From Desulfosporosinus sp. (GTDB lineage: Bacteria > Bacillota > Desulfitobacteriia > Desulfitobacteriales > Desulfitobacteriaceae), in contig JARLHV010000170.1 of assembly GCA_031292055.1 (NCBI GenBank), forward strand, positions 62,001-126,000: DNA of 64,000 bases. Reading direction: 5' to 3'. Positions 53,564-60,706 of the stretch are shown here, piece by piece (position 1 is the first letter of the stretch; each line of letters opens with the position of its first letter). Under the pieces are notes generated by a model. That model ran no database searches, was not told where the DNA came from, and worked only from the letters and a program-made list of their open reading frames with translations. The position numbers were made by a program, and so were the translations under genes.

Positions 53564-53710
53564 CTATGCTTCAAGAATTCTAGACATAGGTCCTCGTTTT
53601 CCAGGGATCCGACGAAACGACTTTACAAGTTGATAACATGAAGTTGCGATGACTGCAGTGCAGCCTAGAAGAAATCCACCGATTATCGAAACTAAAATCC
53701 AAGCTAGCAT
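53564..53710 (-). CDS. Small one-helix membrane protein
   Basis: A 48-residue protein with an N-terminal transmembrane segment (LAWILVSIIGGFLLGCTAVIA) and a basic C-terminus (KSFRRIPGKRGPMSR). AAAGGAG lies eight to ten bases upstream of the ATG at 53708-53710, and a strong hairpin follows. A longer opposing ORF at 53423-53641 lacks these signals. Function unknown. Confidence 0.6.
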   Translation of the reverse strand: MLAWILVSIIGGFLLGCTAVIATSCYQLVKSFRRIPGKRGPMSRILEA

Positions 53711-53847
53711 AAACAACACTCCTTTCTAGACATCACGTTTATCTATGATATATCGTTATAAATACTATACCAGATAAAAATAAAAAAAGAAAGTGATTGT
53801 ATTCACTTTCCTAAAGTTCGACTTAATTCTCTTTCAGAATAGTTCTC

Positions 53848-54465
53848 TTACCCCCAAACACTCCCGAGCTCCTCGTAAGGCACTTGTTTTCTGGTGAAAT
53901 CATCCATCCATTTTTTAAACAACTCGGTTTCGCATTCAGGAACATGGACAAGAAGCTTGATAACGTCACTAAATTCTTCCTGATGAATTATCCAAGGCCG
54001 TTGATCAAACTGATATTTAAGTGGTTCAAACCACTCATACGGTACACGCAATGCATATACCTCATAAAGAGTTAATTTTTTTAATTCCGCCTCACTTAAA
54101 ACTTGCCGGGCAGTTCCACGATAAGCCCTAGCTAACCCCCCTGTCCCAAGCAGTATTCCGCCAAAATATCTTACAACGACCAATAAGACGTTCCAAACAT
54201 TCCCGTGTTGAAGAATATCAAGTACAGGGCGCCCGCCAGTCCCTTGCGGTTCGCCATCATCGGAAGCCTTCTCCATAAATCCAGCGTGTAATCGATAGGC
54301 ATAGACGTAATGACGCGCATTTGGGTAGTCTGCGCGTATCCTTTGCATCGCCTGTTCTATTTGCTCTAACGTTGTCTGAGGCACTGCAATTGCAATGAAC
54401 CGCGATTTATCTATTATTTGCTCTGCAATTGTCTGTTGAGTCAACGTGTAAAATTCTTCCATCAT
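53848..54465 (-). CDS. YigZ/IMPACT family protein (UPF0029)
   Basis: A 205-residue YigZ-type protein with an N-terminal UPF0029/IMPACT domain (QTIAEQIIDKSRFIAIAVPQTTLEQIEQAMQRI, then ASDDGEPQGTGGRPVLDIL, about 65-83) and a C-terminal DUF1949 alpha/beta domain. Function is unclear; homologues bind ribosomes or nucleic acids. GAGTGGGGGA suits the ATGs at 54468 and 54465. Its ribosome site lies within the coding remnant upstream. Confidence 0.9.
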   Translation of the reverse strand: MMEEFYTLTQQTIAEQIIDKSRFIAIAVPQTTLEQIEQAMQRIRADYPNARHYVYAYRLHAGFMEKASDDGEPQGTGGRPVLDILQHGNVWNVLLVVVRYFGGILLGTGGLARAYRGTARQVLSEAELKKLTLYEVYALRVPYEWFEPLKYQFDQRPWIIHQEEFSDVIKLLVHVPECETELFKKWMDDFTRKQVPYEELGSVWG

Positions 54466-54550
54466 AGCGTCCCCCACTCATAGCCATGGCCATATTTAAA
54501 GAAGCGACAATTGTTTGAGCCTTTCCTTTTACCCCAAGTTGCAGATTCAA
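54407..54550 (-). pseudogene. Truncated FlK-like thioesterase remnant
   Basis: TTG at 54548-54550 with GAGGAGG eight bases upstream begins a 47-residue frame whose first about 26 residues (LGVKGKAQTIVASLNMAMAMSGG) resemble the N-terminus of FlK-type (fluoroacetyl-CoA thioesterase-like) hot-dog proteins, which begin with similar GLKGEA...AMAMGSG segments. After SGG the reading frame runs into the YigZ gene start in another frame, without hot-dog sequence. It looks like an internally deleted gene, although a genuine upstream small peptide is possible. Confidence 0.5.
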
Positions 54551-54595
54551 AATTAGCACCTCCTCGTGACTATAGAATATATAATTGTACCATGA

Positions 54596-54640
54596 AACAT
54601 ACAATAGCGTTGTGAATTTTTCACAACGCTATTGTATGTT
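54596..54640. terminator. Perfect 20-base-arm hairpin
   Basis: AACATACAATAGCGTTGTGA (54596-54615) pairs fully with 54621-54640 around a 5-base ATTTT loop. It lies 27 bases beyond the 41-residue gene and upstream of the thioesterase remnant, so it probably ends the CBS-protein transcript. Confidence 0.7.
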
Positions 54641-54666
54641 AGATTATTTAATTTTGAGGATGATGA

Positions 54667-54792
54667 TCACATCCTTGCCAGCCAATAACCTATATAACCC
54701 ACAACAACAATTCCTACAACATGAAGAACCCACCATCCTGTACGAAACATTCCCCAGGTCCCTAAATCGATGCGCTCACGTAAATCAGCCAA
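54667..54792 (-). CDS. 41-residue membrane protein downstream of a CBS-domain gene
   Basis: TTG at 54790-54792 with AGAGGTGA upstream starts a 41-residue protein with one hydrophobic helix (VLHVVGIVVVGYIGYWLA) and an N-terminal soluble part with RIDLGTWGMFRTGWW. It lies 19 bases after the CBS-domain gene and before a strong hairpin, so both are likely co-transcribed and may interact at the membrane. The family is not recognised. Confidence 0.6.
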   Translation of the reverse strand: MADLRERIDLGTWGMFRTGWWVLHVVGIVVVGYIGYWLARM

Positions 54793-54811
54793 TTATAGTC
54801 ACCTCTTTACT

Positions 54812-55237
54812 TTAATGGTGAGCTGGTCCTTGGGAAATACCACTGAGTGCATCCCCAGCTTCATTAATATGGATTTTCTCAATAGCCAAGTCACCTATGG
54901 CTACAATTCCTAACAATTTACCCTGCTCCACGACAGGCAACCTTCTGATTTGATACTTCGACATCAAATCAGCCGCCTCATGCACATCTTGATTAGTGGT
55001 CACACTTTTAATATCTTTACTCATGATGTCCTTAACTGGGGTACTATTACTATCTCTCCCAACTGCAACTACTTTTAGAACAATATCCCGATCTGTAATA
55101 ATTCCCATTAATTGATTCGCCTGACAAATTGGAATTGAACCAACATCATCTTTCTTCATCAGCTTTGCAACTTCCACAACTGAGGTATCCGGGGTAACCC
55201 AATCAACTGAACTTGTCATAACGTCACGTACTTTCAT
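54812..55237 (-). CDS. Double CBS domain protein
   Basis: A 141-residue protein with two CBS domains (MKVRDVMTSSVDWVTPDTSVVEVAKLMKKDDVGSIPI at about 1-60, and KDIKSVTTNQDVHEAADLMSKYQIRRLPVVE at about 75-130). Tandem CBS pairs bind adenine nucleotides and sense energy state. AAGGAGGGG precedes the ATG. It may pair with the 41-residue membrane protein. The target is unknown. Confidence 0.9.
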   Translation of the reverse strand: MKVRDVMTSSVDWVTPDTSVVEVAKLMKKDDVGSIPICQANQLMGIITDRDIVLKVVAVGRDSNSTPVKDIMSKDIKSVTTNQDVHEAADLMSKYQIRRLPVVEQGKLLGIVAIGDLAIEKIHINEAGDALSGISQGPAHH

Positions 55238-55375
55238 ACTTTTAGCCCCTCCTTATTTTTATTTTTCTTTAACAGAAATAGTATTAACATCTTTGCTAAA
55301 AACCATGCAGTTACTATTCAATAAACATTCAAAAAGTCATTGAGTTTTATAATTAAATCAGCTAATACCAAAATA

Positions 55376-55401
55376 AAAAAACCACTATAAAGCGGTTTTT
55401 T
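55376..55401 (-). terminator. Terminator of the KimA-like gene
   Basis: Arms AAAAAACCACT and AGCGGTTTTTT (one G-T pair) lie 7 bases after the transporter stop, with a T-run in the minus-strand arm. Confidence 0.8.
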
Positions 55402-55407
55402 ATAACA

Positions 55408-57357
55408 CTATCGTTTCAATTCAAGTTTTAAGTCGGCTGGATGCGCTTCTTTCAATACAGGATGGTAAGGAACACTCGTAACAAGAATATTTTTACGAAA
55501 AAGAAGCATCAACTTCATCAATTGCCCTGTTTGATTATGTAGGAAGTTATGCCACAGCTTCTCCGGAACATATTCTGGAATTGCTACCGTAATTGTGTCA
55601 AAATTTCCATTTTTTTCGACTTTATCAACATAATTCAAGAAGTCGTGGACAGTGGCACGATAGGGAGACTCTACAATTTCCAGAGGAATTTCAATGTGAT
55701 GTTCAGCCCAATGCTTTAACAACTTTGCTGTTCGGGTTGGATCTGATGCTATATGAACAGCCGTAACTTGGGGAGTCAAAGCATACGCATATTTTAAGGT
55801 TTTTAATACTATTAGATTCAAATCGTAAACCGGAACAATCACTTTATTTCTATAGTCTATCAATTCAGCGTGTGCTCTCCGCCGTTTTAGTTTAATTACG
55901 TGTCTGTGAAAACTTTCTGAAGCTTCCATAGTGACCTCTACATCTCGAATCTCACTCTGATAAATATAACGGATGCCTCTGAACATCAAAACAAGGAAAG
56001 GCATTATTACCAAGATGATCCAAGCCCCTTGTGTAAACTTAGTTATAATAAAAATGAGTAAAACTAGGAACGAAACAATCCCGCCGAAACAAAATATAAC
56101 AAAATCAGATTTCCATTTTTCCCCTTTTGTTTGCCAAACATGTTTGGCAAGGCCTGTGCCTGTTAAGGTAAACGAAATAAACACACCAATGGCGTATAGT
56201 GGCAACATCGTATGGGTGTCTCCCTGAAACACAACAATGAGCAGACTTGAAACAAAGAACAATGTCCATATCCCCGCGCTGTAAACCAAGCGATCCCCTA
56301 AGTTTTTAAAATACCTTGGTGTGTATCCGTCCCGAGCCATTAAGCTTAATAAAATTGGCAACCCAGCATACGGTGTACTTGAAGCAATCACTAAAATGGC
56401 CGCCGCTGTCCCCATCAGCACAAAATAGGGAATCGTTTTGCCAAAGATAATTAAGCCTAACTGATTGAGGACGGTATTTCCTTCATCTGGGACAAGGTGG
56501 TAGGCTCCCGCTAAATATGTCAACCCAATTAACCCCAGAGAAACAATAATGCCCAGAATTAACAAAGTGTGAATAGCCCGTTTCTGGGCAGGATTTTTAA
56601 AAGCCGTAACCCCATTGCTCACCGCTTCAAACCCAGTCAAGGCCGTCGTACCACCTGCAAATGCCCGCGCTAAAATAAACCAAGTCATCCCACTTACTGA
56701 AGAAACTGCAATGTGCCCTGTTGCCACGGCCTCAGGAGTTACGCCATGAACTAAAATCTCAACCAAGCCGGTACCGATTAAAAGTGCTAACGTTGAAATA
56801 TAAAGGTATACTGGCACTGAAAATAAGCGAGCTGATTCTTTTAAACCCCGTAAATTGACCCAAGCCATAAACATGATTACTAGACAGTCCGCTAAGACTT
56901 TGTGTTCAGTTGGAGCTAACCAGGGGAAAATTCCGGTTAAATTCTCGATTGCCGAGCTAACACTGACGGCAACCGTCAAAATATAGTCCAGCGTCAAACT
57001 TGCTCCCGCTATCAGACCAAAGTTCTCACCGAGATACGCTTTAGCGATGGTATAGGACCCACCACCTTCAGGATATTTCTGAATTGCTTTGCGATAAACA
57101 AGAAAAATACTGATTACCAACAGTACGATGGCAATCGAAATTTTCAAAACATAAGCATAACCCAATGACCCAGCCAGAAGAAGGACATACAAGATCTCGT
57201 CTGGTGCATATCCCTCAGACGAAATAATGTCCGAACCAAATACGGGGACTCCTCCCAAAACACCGACTTTTGAATCCTCGGCGTTTTGGGTTGCCAATGG
57301 ATCACCAAAAATAAAAGTGCGCAGTTTTAACCACAATAATCTATTATTATTACCCAT
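55408..57357 (-). CDS. KimA-like APC-family potassium transporter
   Basis: A 649-residue membrane protein. About 12 helices (residues 30-465) carry APC-fold features like Bacillus KimA: YPEGGGSYTIAKAYLGENFGLIAGASLTLDYILTVAVSVSSAIENL. A C-terminal soluble domain (about 500-640; HVASDPTRTAKLLKHWAEHH, TVAIPEYVPEKL) is USP-like, as in KimA, where c-di-AMP binds and inhibits uptake. K+ import is inferred by similarity. No riboswitch precedes it. AGAAGG lies before the ATG at a wide spacing. Confidence 0.85.
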   Translation of the reverse strand: MGNNNRLLWLKLRTFIFGDPLATQNAEDSKVGVLGGVPVFGSDIISSEGYAPDEILYVLLLAGSLGYAYVLKISIAIVLLVISIFLVYRKAIQKYPEGGGSYTIAKAYLGENFGLIAGASLTLDYILTVAVSVSSAIENLTGIFPWLAPTEHKVLADCLVIMFMAWVNLRGLKESARLFSVPVYLYISTLALLIGTGLVEILVHGVTPEAVATGHIAVSSVSGMTWFILARAFAGGTTALTGFEAVSNGVTAFKNPAQKRAIHTLLILGIIVSLGLIGLTYLAGAYHLVPDEGNTVLNQLGLIIFGKTIPYFVLMGTAAAILVIASSTPYAGLPILLSLMARDGYTPRYFKNLGDRLVYSAGIWTLFFVSSLLIVVFQGDTHTMLPLYAIGVFISFTLTGTGLAKHVWQTKGEKWKSDFVIFCFGGIVSFLVLLIFIITKFTQGAWIILVIMPFLVLMFRGIRYIYQSEIRDVEVTMEASESFHRHVIKLKRRRAHAELIDYRNKVIVPVYDLNLIVLKTLKYAYALTPQVTAVHIASDPTRTAKLLKHWAEHHIEIPLEIVESPYRATVHDFLNYVDKVEKNGNFDTITVAIPEYVPEKLWHNFLHNQTGQLMKLMLLFRKNILVTSVPYHPVLKEAHPADLKLELKR

Positions 57358-57430
57358 CAGAAACAGATGCCTTCTTTCTCCTATTAAATTACTATCTAAA
57401 ACACCTGCTTACTTTTCCTCTAAATAAATA

Positions 57431-57461
57431 ATATAGTGAATTTAATGAATATAGTGAATTT
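57431..57461. repeat. 13-base direct repeat upstream of the KimA-like gene
   Basis: ATATAGTGAATTT occurs at 57431-57443 and 57449-57461 (18-base period) in the 246-base gap between the transporter and the ubiE/menG gene. It could be a regulator binding pair or chance in AT-rich DNA. Confidence 0.4.
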
Positions 57462-57603
57462 TACTCCTCTTTTCAATCGATGTCTAGTGGTTTTTGGGAT
57501 GCTTTCACTCATTTTTTTACATGTCAATAGGGATATACTCTCCCCTATATAATCTAAAAATCCAAGGCTAGTATTTGAATTACTCTCGAAAATAATTGCT
57601 TCA

Positions 57604-58326
57604 TTACTTTCGCGGTTTAGTACCTGAAACGATAGCAACAACACCACCGGCTAAATTATCGAAACGTGTTTCTATCAGTCCACACTCCGCAAAAATACGA
57701 GCTAGTTCTTCCTGAGCGGGAAATTCTCGGGCGGAGTCATGTAGATATTGATAGGCACTGGCCTTTTGAGCCCAAATTTTACCCATTAAAGGAACAAGTT
57801 TTTCGAAATATAGCCAATAAACTTGTTTAAACACTGGGAACGATGGTTTAGCCATATCCAAGGATACAACTTTTCCGCCCGGTTTTACTACGCGGGCCAT
57901 CTCTCGTATTCCTTGGCGTAAATCAGGCAAATTTCGCAATCCCCAGCCCACCGTTACCCCGTCAAACGAACGATCTAAAAAACTAAGCTCCATCGCATCC
58001 CCTTGAATAAATTGGATACAATCTCGATTTGAGGACTGTGTCAATGAACGTTTCGCTACATCCAACATTTTTTTTGAAAAATCCAATCCTGTAACCGTTC
58101 CTTCTGAGCCGACGATTTTCCCCAGTTCCATAGAGAGTTGTCCTGTACCGCAGCAAACATCCAAAATATGCATACCGGGCTTTGCTCCAACTTGTTCCAC
58201 GGCAATACGTCGCCACCGTTTATCCATTCCCAGACTCATTAAGCTATTCATTAAATCATAATGGCCTGCAATTGCATTAAAAGTTTCTTTGACATAGGTT
58301 GCTTTATCTTTACCAGCAAAATCCAT
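57604..58326 (-). CDS. menG: Demethylmenaquinone methyltransferase (UbiE/MenG)
   Basis: A 240-residue SAM-dependent methyltransferase for the last menaquinone step, C-methylation of demethylmenaquinone. The family signature VKETFNAIAGHYDLMNSLMSLGMDKRWRRIAVEQV leads into the SAM site LDVCCGTGQLSMELG and GDAMELSF; the GLRNLPD and VKPGGKVVSLDMAKPSFPVFKQVYW motifs follow. GGGAGATAAATT precedes the ATG. It complements mqnA and mqnE elsewhere in the window. Full length. Confidence 0.94.
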   Translation of the reverse strand: MDFAGKDKATYVKETFNAIAGHYDLMNSLMSLGMDKRWRRIAVEQVGAKPGMHILDVCCGTGQLSMELGKIVGSEGTVTGLDFSKKMLDVAKRSLTQSSNRDCIQFIQGDAMELSFLDRSFDGVTVGWGLRNLPDLRQGIREMARVVKPGGKVVSLDMAKPSFPVFKQVYWLYFEKLVPLMGKIWAQKASAYQYLHDSAREFPAQEELARIFAECGLIETRFDNLAGGVVAIVSGTKPRK

Positions 58327-58464
58327 AATTTATCTCCCTATCCATTAGTTCGTTATTTTGTAATAGGATTTGACATTCTCTTAAATAGTACGCGATCATT
58401 GCCCCCTTGTCTAGTTCCATACCTGATCAAAACTAAATAAGCAAGCTCAGGCAAAAATATTTAA

Positions 58465-58523
58465 TTGATCTTTAATAAAAAAGCATTATACTGTATTTAA
58501 CACTATACTGCAGTAAACAGTAT
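58465..58523 (+). promoter_or_regulatory. padR-MFS promoter with inverted-repeat operator
   Basis: TTGATC (58465-58470) and TATACT (58487-58492) with a 16-base spacer form a promoter. Overlapping and downstream lie ATACTGTAT (58488-58496) and AAACAGTAT (58515-58523), an inverted pair, around the perfect palindrome TACTGCAGTA (58506-58515). This layout fits autorepression by the PadR product. Confidence 0.6.
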
Positions 58524-58538
58524 GAAGGAGGTAAATTA

Positions 58539-58886
58539 TTGATCCAGTCGAAACAAAGTCGTCACACCAATGCTTTCATTCTTCTCTTTTTGGAGGAATT
58601 ATCAACAGCCTATGGTGCTCAAATTCTCTCTCACTTACAGTCCGAATTGCCGTATTGCTTATCCGATAGTCCTAGTGTTTATCGTGCCCTTCAGGAAATG
58701 GAGGAAAAGGAGTGGGTAAAATCCAATTGGGAATCAACGCAGACCGGTCCTCCCCGCAAATGGTATCGCGTTACTGAGCTAGGGCAGGAGGCACTCCGGC
58801 AATATGCCGAAGACATCGTTCAACGACAGGCCAATCTTAAATTTTTTCTTGCACACTATGCTGCCTTAAACCGTAAAAACCAATAA
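58539..58886 (+). CDS. PadR family transcriptional regulator
   Basis: A 115-residue PadR-type winged helix protein (about 10-85: NAFILLFLEELSTAYGAQILSHLQ, then SVYRALQEMEEKEWVKSNW and GPPRKWYRVTELGQEAL, where the wing contains the conserved TPPRKWY-like sequence). PadR proteins usually repress an adjacent transporter. TTG start (58539) with AAGGAGG well placed. An MFS transporter follows 25 bases later, probably its target. Confidence 0.88.
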   Translation: MIQSKQSRHTNAFILLFLEELSTAYGAQILSHLQSELPYCLSDSPSVYRALQEMEEKEWVKSNWESTQTGPPRKWYRVTELGQEALRQYAEDIVQRQANLKFFLAHYAALNRKNQ

Positions 58887-58911
58887 TCCCTAGCTGAAAG
58901 GAGTCTTCACT

Positions 58912-60096
58912 ATGAGTTCCAAAAAACCTATCGAATATTCAACAATTGGTATCCTTTCTTTAGCTCATATGCTTAATGATATATACAGCAACTATTTACC
59001 TCAAATGCTTCCTTTCTTGGTAGTCACTACAGCCCTTACCACCACTCGGGCAGCAATCTTAGTCTCGGCTTTCACCATCAGCTCCTCCTTGATTCAGCCG
59101 CTCTTTGGCTATTTCCTTGACCGACAAGGCAAACGTTGGCTGGTCCATGTGGGCACCTTATGGATGGCGATTATGCTCAGTCTAACCGGACTTGTCCATA
59201 ACTATTTCTTACTTGTCCTCCTAGCCGGGTTGGCCGGGCTTGGAACAGCTGCTTTTCATCCCCAGGCTTCAACCATGGTTACTGTTGTCAGTGGTGATCG
59301 AAAAGCAGTTCTTTTATCCACCTTTGTTGCTTTTGGAAATATTGGTTTTGCTCTCAGCCCACTTCTCCTCGTCCCCTTGTTTCAAACCTATGGTCTACAT
59401 GCTACTATCTACACCGTTATTCCAGGAATTTTCGTTGCACTATTGCTCTTTTTCTTTGCACCCAAAAATGATGTCCTTGGCGGAAACATGCCAACCTTGT
59501 CCGAGGTTTTACATTCTTTGCAGTTGGCACGTTCAGAACTCCTGGCGATTACTGGGGTAATTGCCATTCGATCTTTAGCCTATACCGGATTGTTAACGAT
59601 TCTTCCCCTTTATTTTCAAGCTCAAAAACTCTCTTCGATCGCCTCCAGTCATTTAGTCTTTATTATGCTGTTCTCAGGAGCGATCGGTGGGATCTTAGGG
59701 GGATTAATTTCCGATCATTATGGTCGGAAACCTTTAATTGTCGGTTCACTTGTCCTAGCTACTCCTTTATTTTATAGTTTCTCGCACTCACACGGGTCCC
59801 TGAGCATTGTTTTCCTAGCCCTTGCTGGAGCCTCTTTATTGTCAAGTTTCTCTGTGACCGTTGTTGCTGCCCAAGAAGCCATTCCTAACAATAAATCGTT
59901 AGCCGCTGGGCTAACAATGGGGTTTGCTGGAGGAGTTGGTGGGCTACTGGTCATCGTAATCGGCCGCATAGGAGATCTCTACGGTTTATCTTCAGCCATT
60001 TCTGTGCTGTTTTTTCTACCCATCGCGGCTGGAATCATCGCTCTTTTCATGAAAAGCCAGCCTACAGCGAAAACAGGACGTATAGCCGCAGGCTGA
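58912..60096 (+). CDS. MFS transporter, fosmidomycin-resistance (Fsr) type
   Basis: A 394-residue major facilitator with about 12 helices. The N-terminal IGILSLAHMLNDIYSNYLPQMLPF is close to the signature of Fsr-type proteins, and the MFS motif A is seen as GYFLDRQGKRWL and GLISDHYGRKPLIV. It is probably an efflux pump under control of the adjacent PadR protein. The substrate is not known; fosmidomycin is named only by family. AAAGGAG precedes the ATG; a strong terminator follows. Confidence 0.9.
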   Translation: MSSKKPIEYSTIGILSLAHMLNDIYSNYLPQMLPFLVVTTALTTTRAAILVSAFTISSSLIQPLFGYFLDRQGKRWLVHVGTLWMAIMLSLTGLVHNYFLLVLLAGLAGLGTAAFHPQASTMVTVVSGDRKAVLLSTFVAFGNIGFALSPLLLVPLFQTYGLHATIYTVIPGIFVALLLFFFAPKNDVLGGNMPTLSEVLHSLQLARSELLAITGVIAIRSLAYTGLLTILPLYFQAQKLSSIASSHLVFIMLFSGAIGGILGGLISDHYGRKPLIVGSLVLATPLFYSFSHSHGSLSIVFLALAGASLLSSFSVTVVAAQEAIPNNKSLAAGLTMGFAGGVGGLLVIVIGRIGDLYGLSSAISVLFFLPIAAGIIALFMKSQPTAKTGRIAAG

Positions 60097-60130
60097 TCTC
60101 TCCCACTTTACAATACTTTAAGATATAATT

Positions 60131-60168
60131 AAAAAGGAAGGAATCCCCTGGGTGATTCCTTCCTTTTT
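60131..60168 (+). terminator. MFS-gene terminator
   Basis: Arms AAAAAGGAAGGAATC and GATTCCTTCCTTTTT (15 bases, perfect) with an 8-base loop, 34 bases after the MFS stop, ending in a T-run. Confidence 0.85.
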
Positions 60169-60196
60169 ATTCGCTTTATAAGCTTAAGGCACATTC

Positions 60197-60337
60197 AAGA
60201 AAATAACTAGTCAGTCTGCCAGTCTATTTTGTGTCATACTCTGCGTCGGCATATGCCCCTAATAGCCCCGCTATGAGGGGCACATGCCTCCTTGTCTGAC
60301 GCAAACTATCCAAGGCATCATGACTTGTTATTTTCTT
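60197..60337. repeat. 141-base nested imperfect palindrome
   Basis: Outer arms AAGAAAATAACTAGTCA (60197-60213) and TGACTTGTTATTTTCTT (60321-60337) match at 16 of 17 positions. Inside are TGCGTC/GACGCA (60242-60247/60298-60303), GGCATATGCCCCT/AGGGGCACATGCC (60248-60260/60276-60288, 12 of 13) and the apical ATAGC/GCTAT stem. It lies between convergent MFS and feoC-like transcripts, has no ORF, and could be a short MITE-like element or a structured RNA. Confidence 0.6.
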
Positions 60338-60376
60338 TCATATGCCTAAACAAGAGTATCTCAGGTTAAAAACAAT

Positions 60377-60664
60377 TCACTTTAGCTTTGAACCCACTAT
60401 TGTTTGTCCCCGCTCCGTGAGCACCCAAAATGTATATGTTGCAGACGAAGCAAACCCACATCCTTCACACTGACTGCTTCCTCGATCGCTACCACAGCTC
60501 GAGCTACAAGATTGACCAAATTGTTCGTTACGAATATATCCCATATGCTCCATTTGCTCCAAGGCGCTTTCAAGTTCTTTCAGCGAACAGCCAACTTCAT
60601 GGGCCAACTGTGTCATTGATAATGATTCTTTGCGTGCTAGTATTTTCATAATACTTGTTAGCAT
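60377..60664 (-). CDS. feoC: FeoC-like regulator
   Basis: A 95-residue protein with a winged HTH (SLSMTQLAHEVGCSLKELESALEQMEHMGYI, about 14-44) and a Cys/Ser-rich segment (CSSSCGSDRGSSQCEGC) that provides four Cys able to hold an iron-sulphur cluster, as proposed for FeoC proteins. It probably modulates ferrous iron transport. GGGGGTGAAGAGAC precedes the ATG. It is last in feoA-feoB-feoC. Confidence 0.85.
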   Translation of the reverse strand: MLTSIMKILARKESLSMTQLAHEVGCSLKELESALEQMEHMGYIRNEQFGQSCSSSCGSDRGSSQCEGCGFASSATYTFWVLTERGQTIVGSKLK

Positions 60665-60706
60665 GTCTCTTCACCCCCAGAGGGTTAATTTAGGATTCAT
60701 TAGATT

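Noticed and set aside
53423..53641. 72-codon plus-strand ORF near 53.5 kb
   Set aside because: It runs through a terminator-like hairpin and opposes a better-supported 48-residue gene; no ribosome site.
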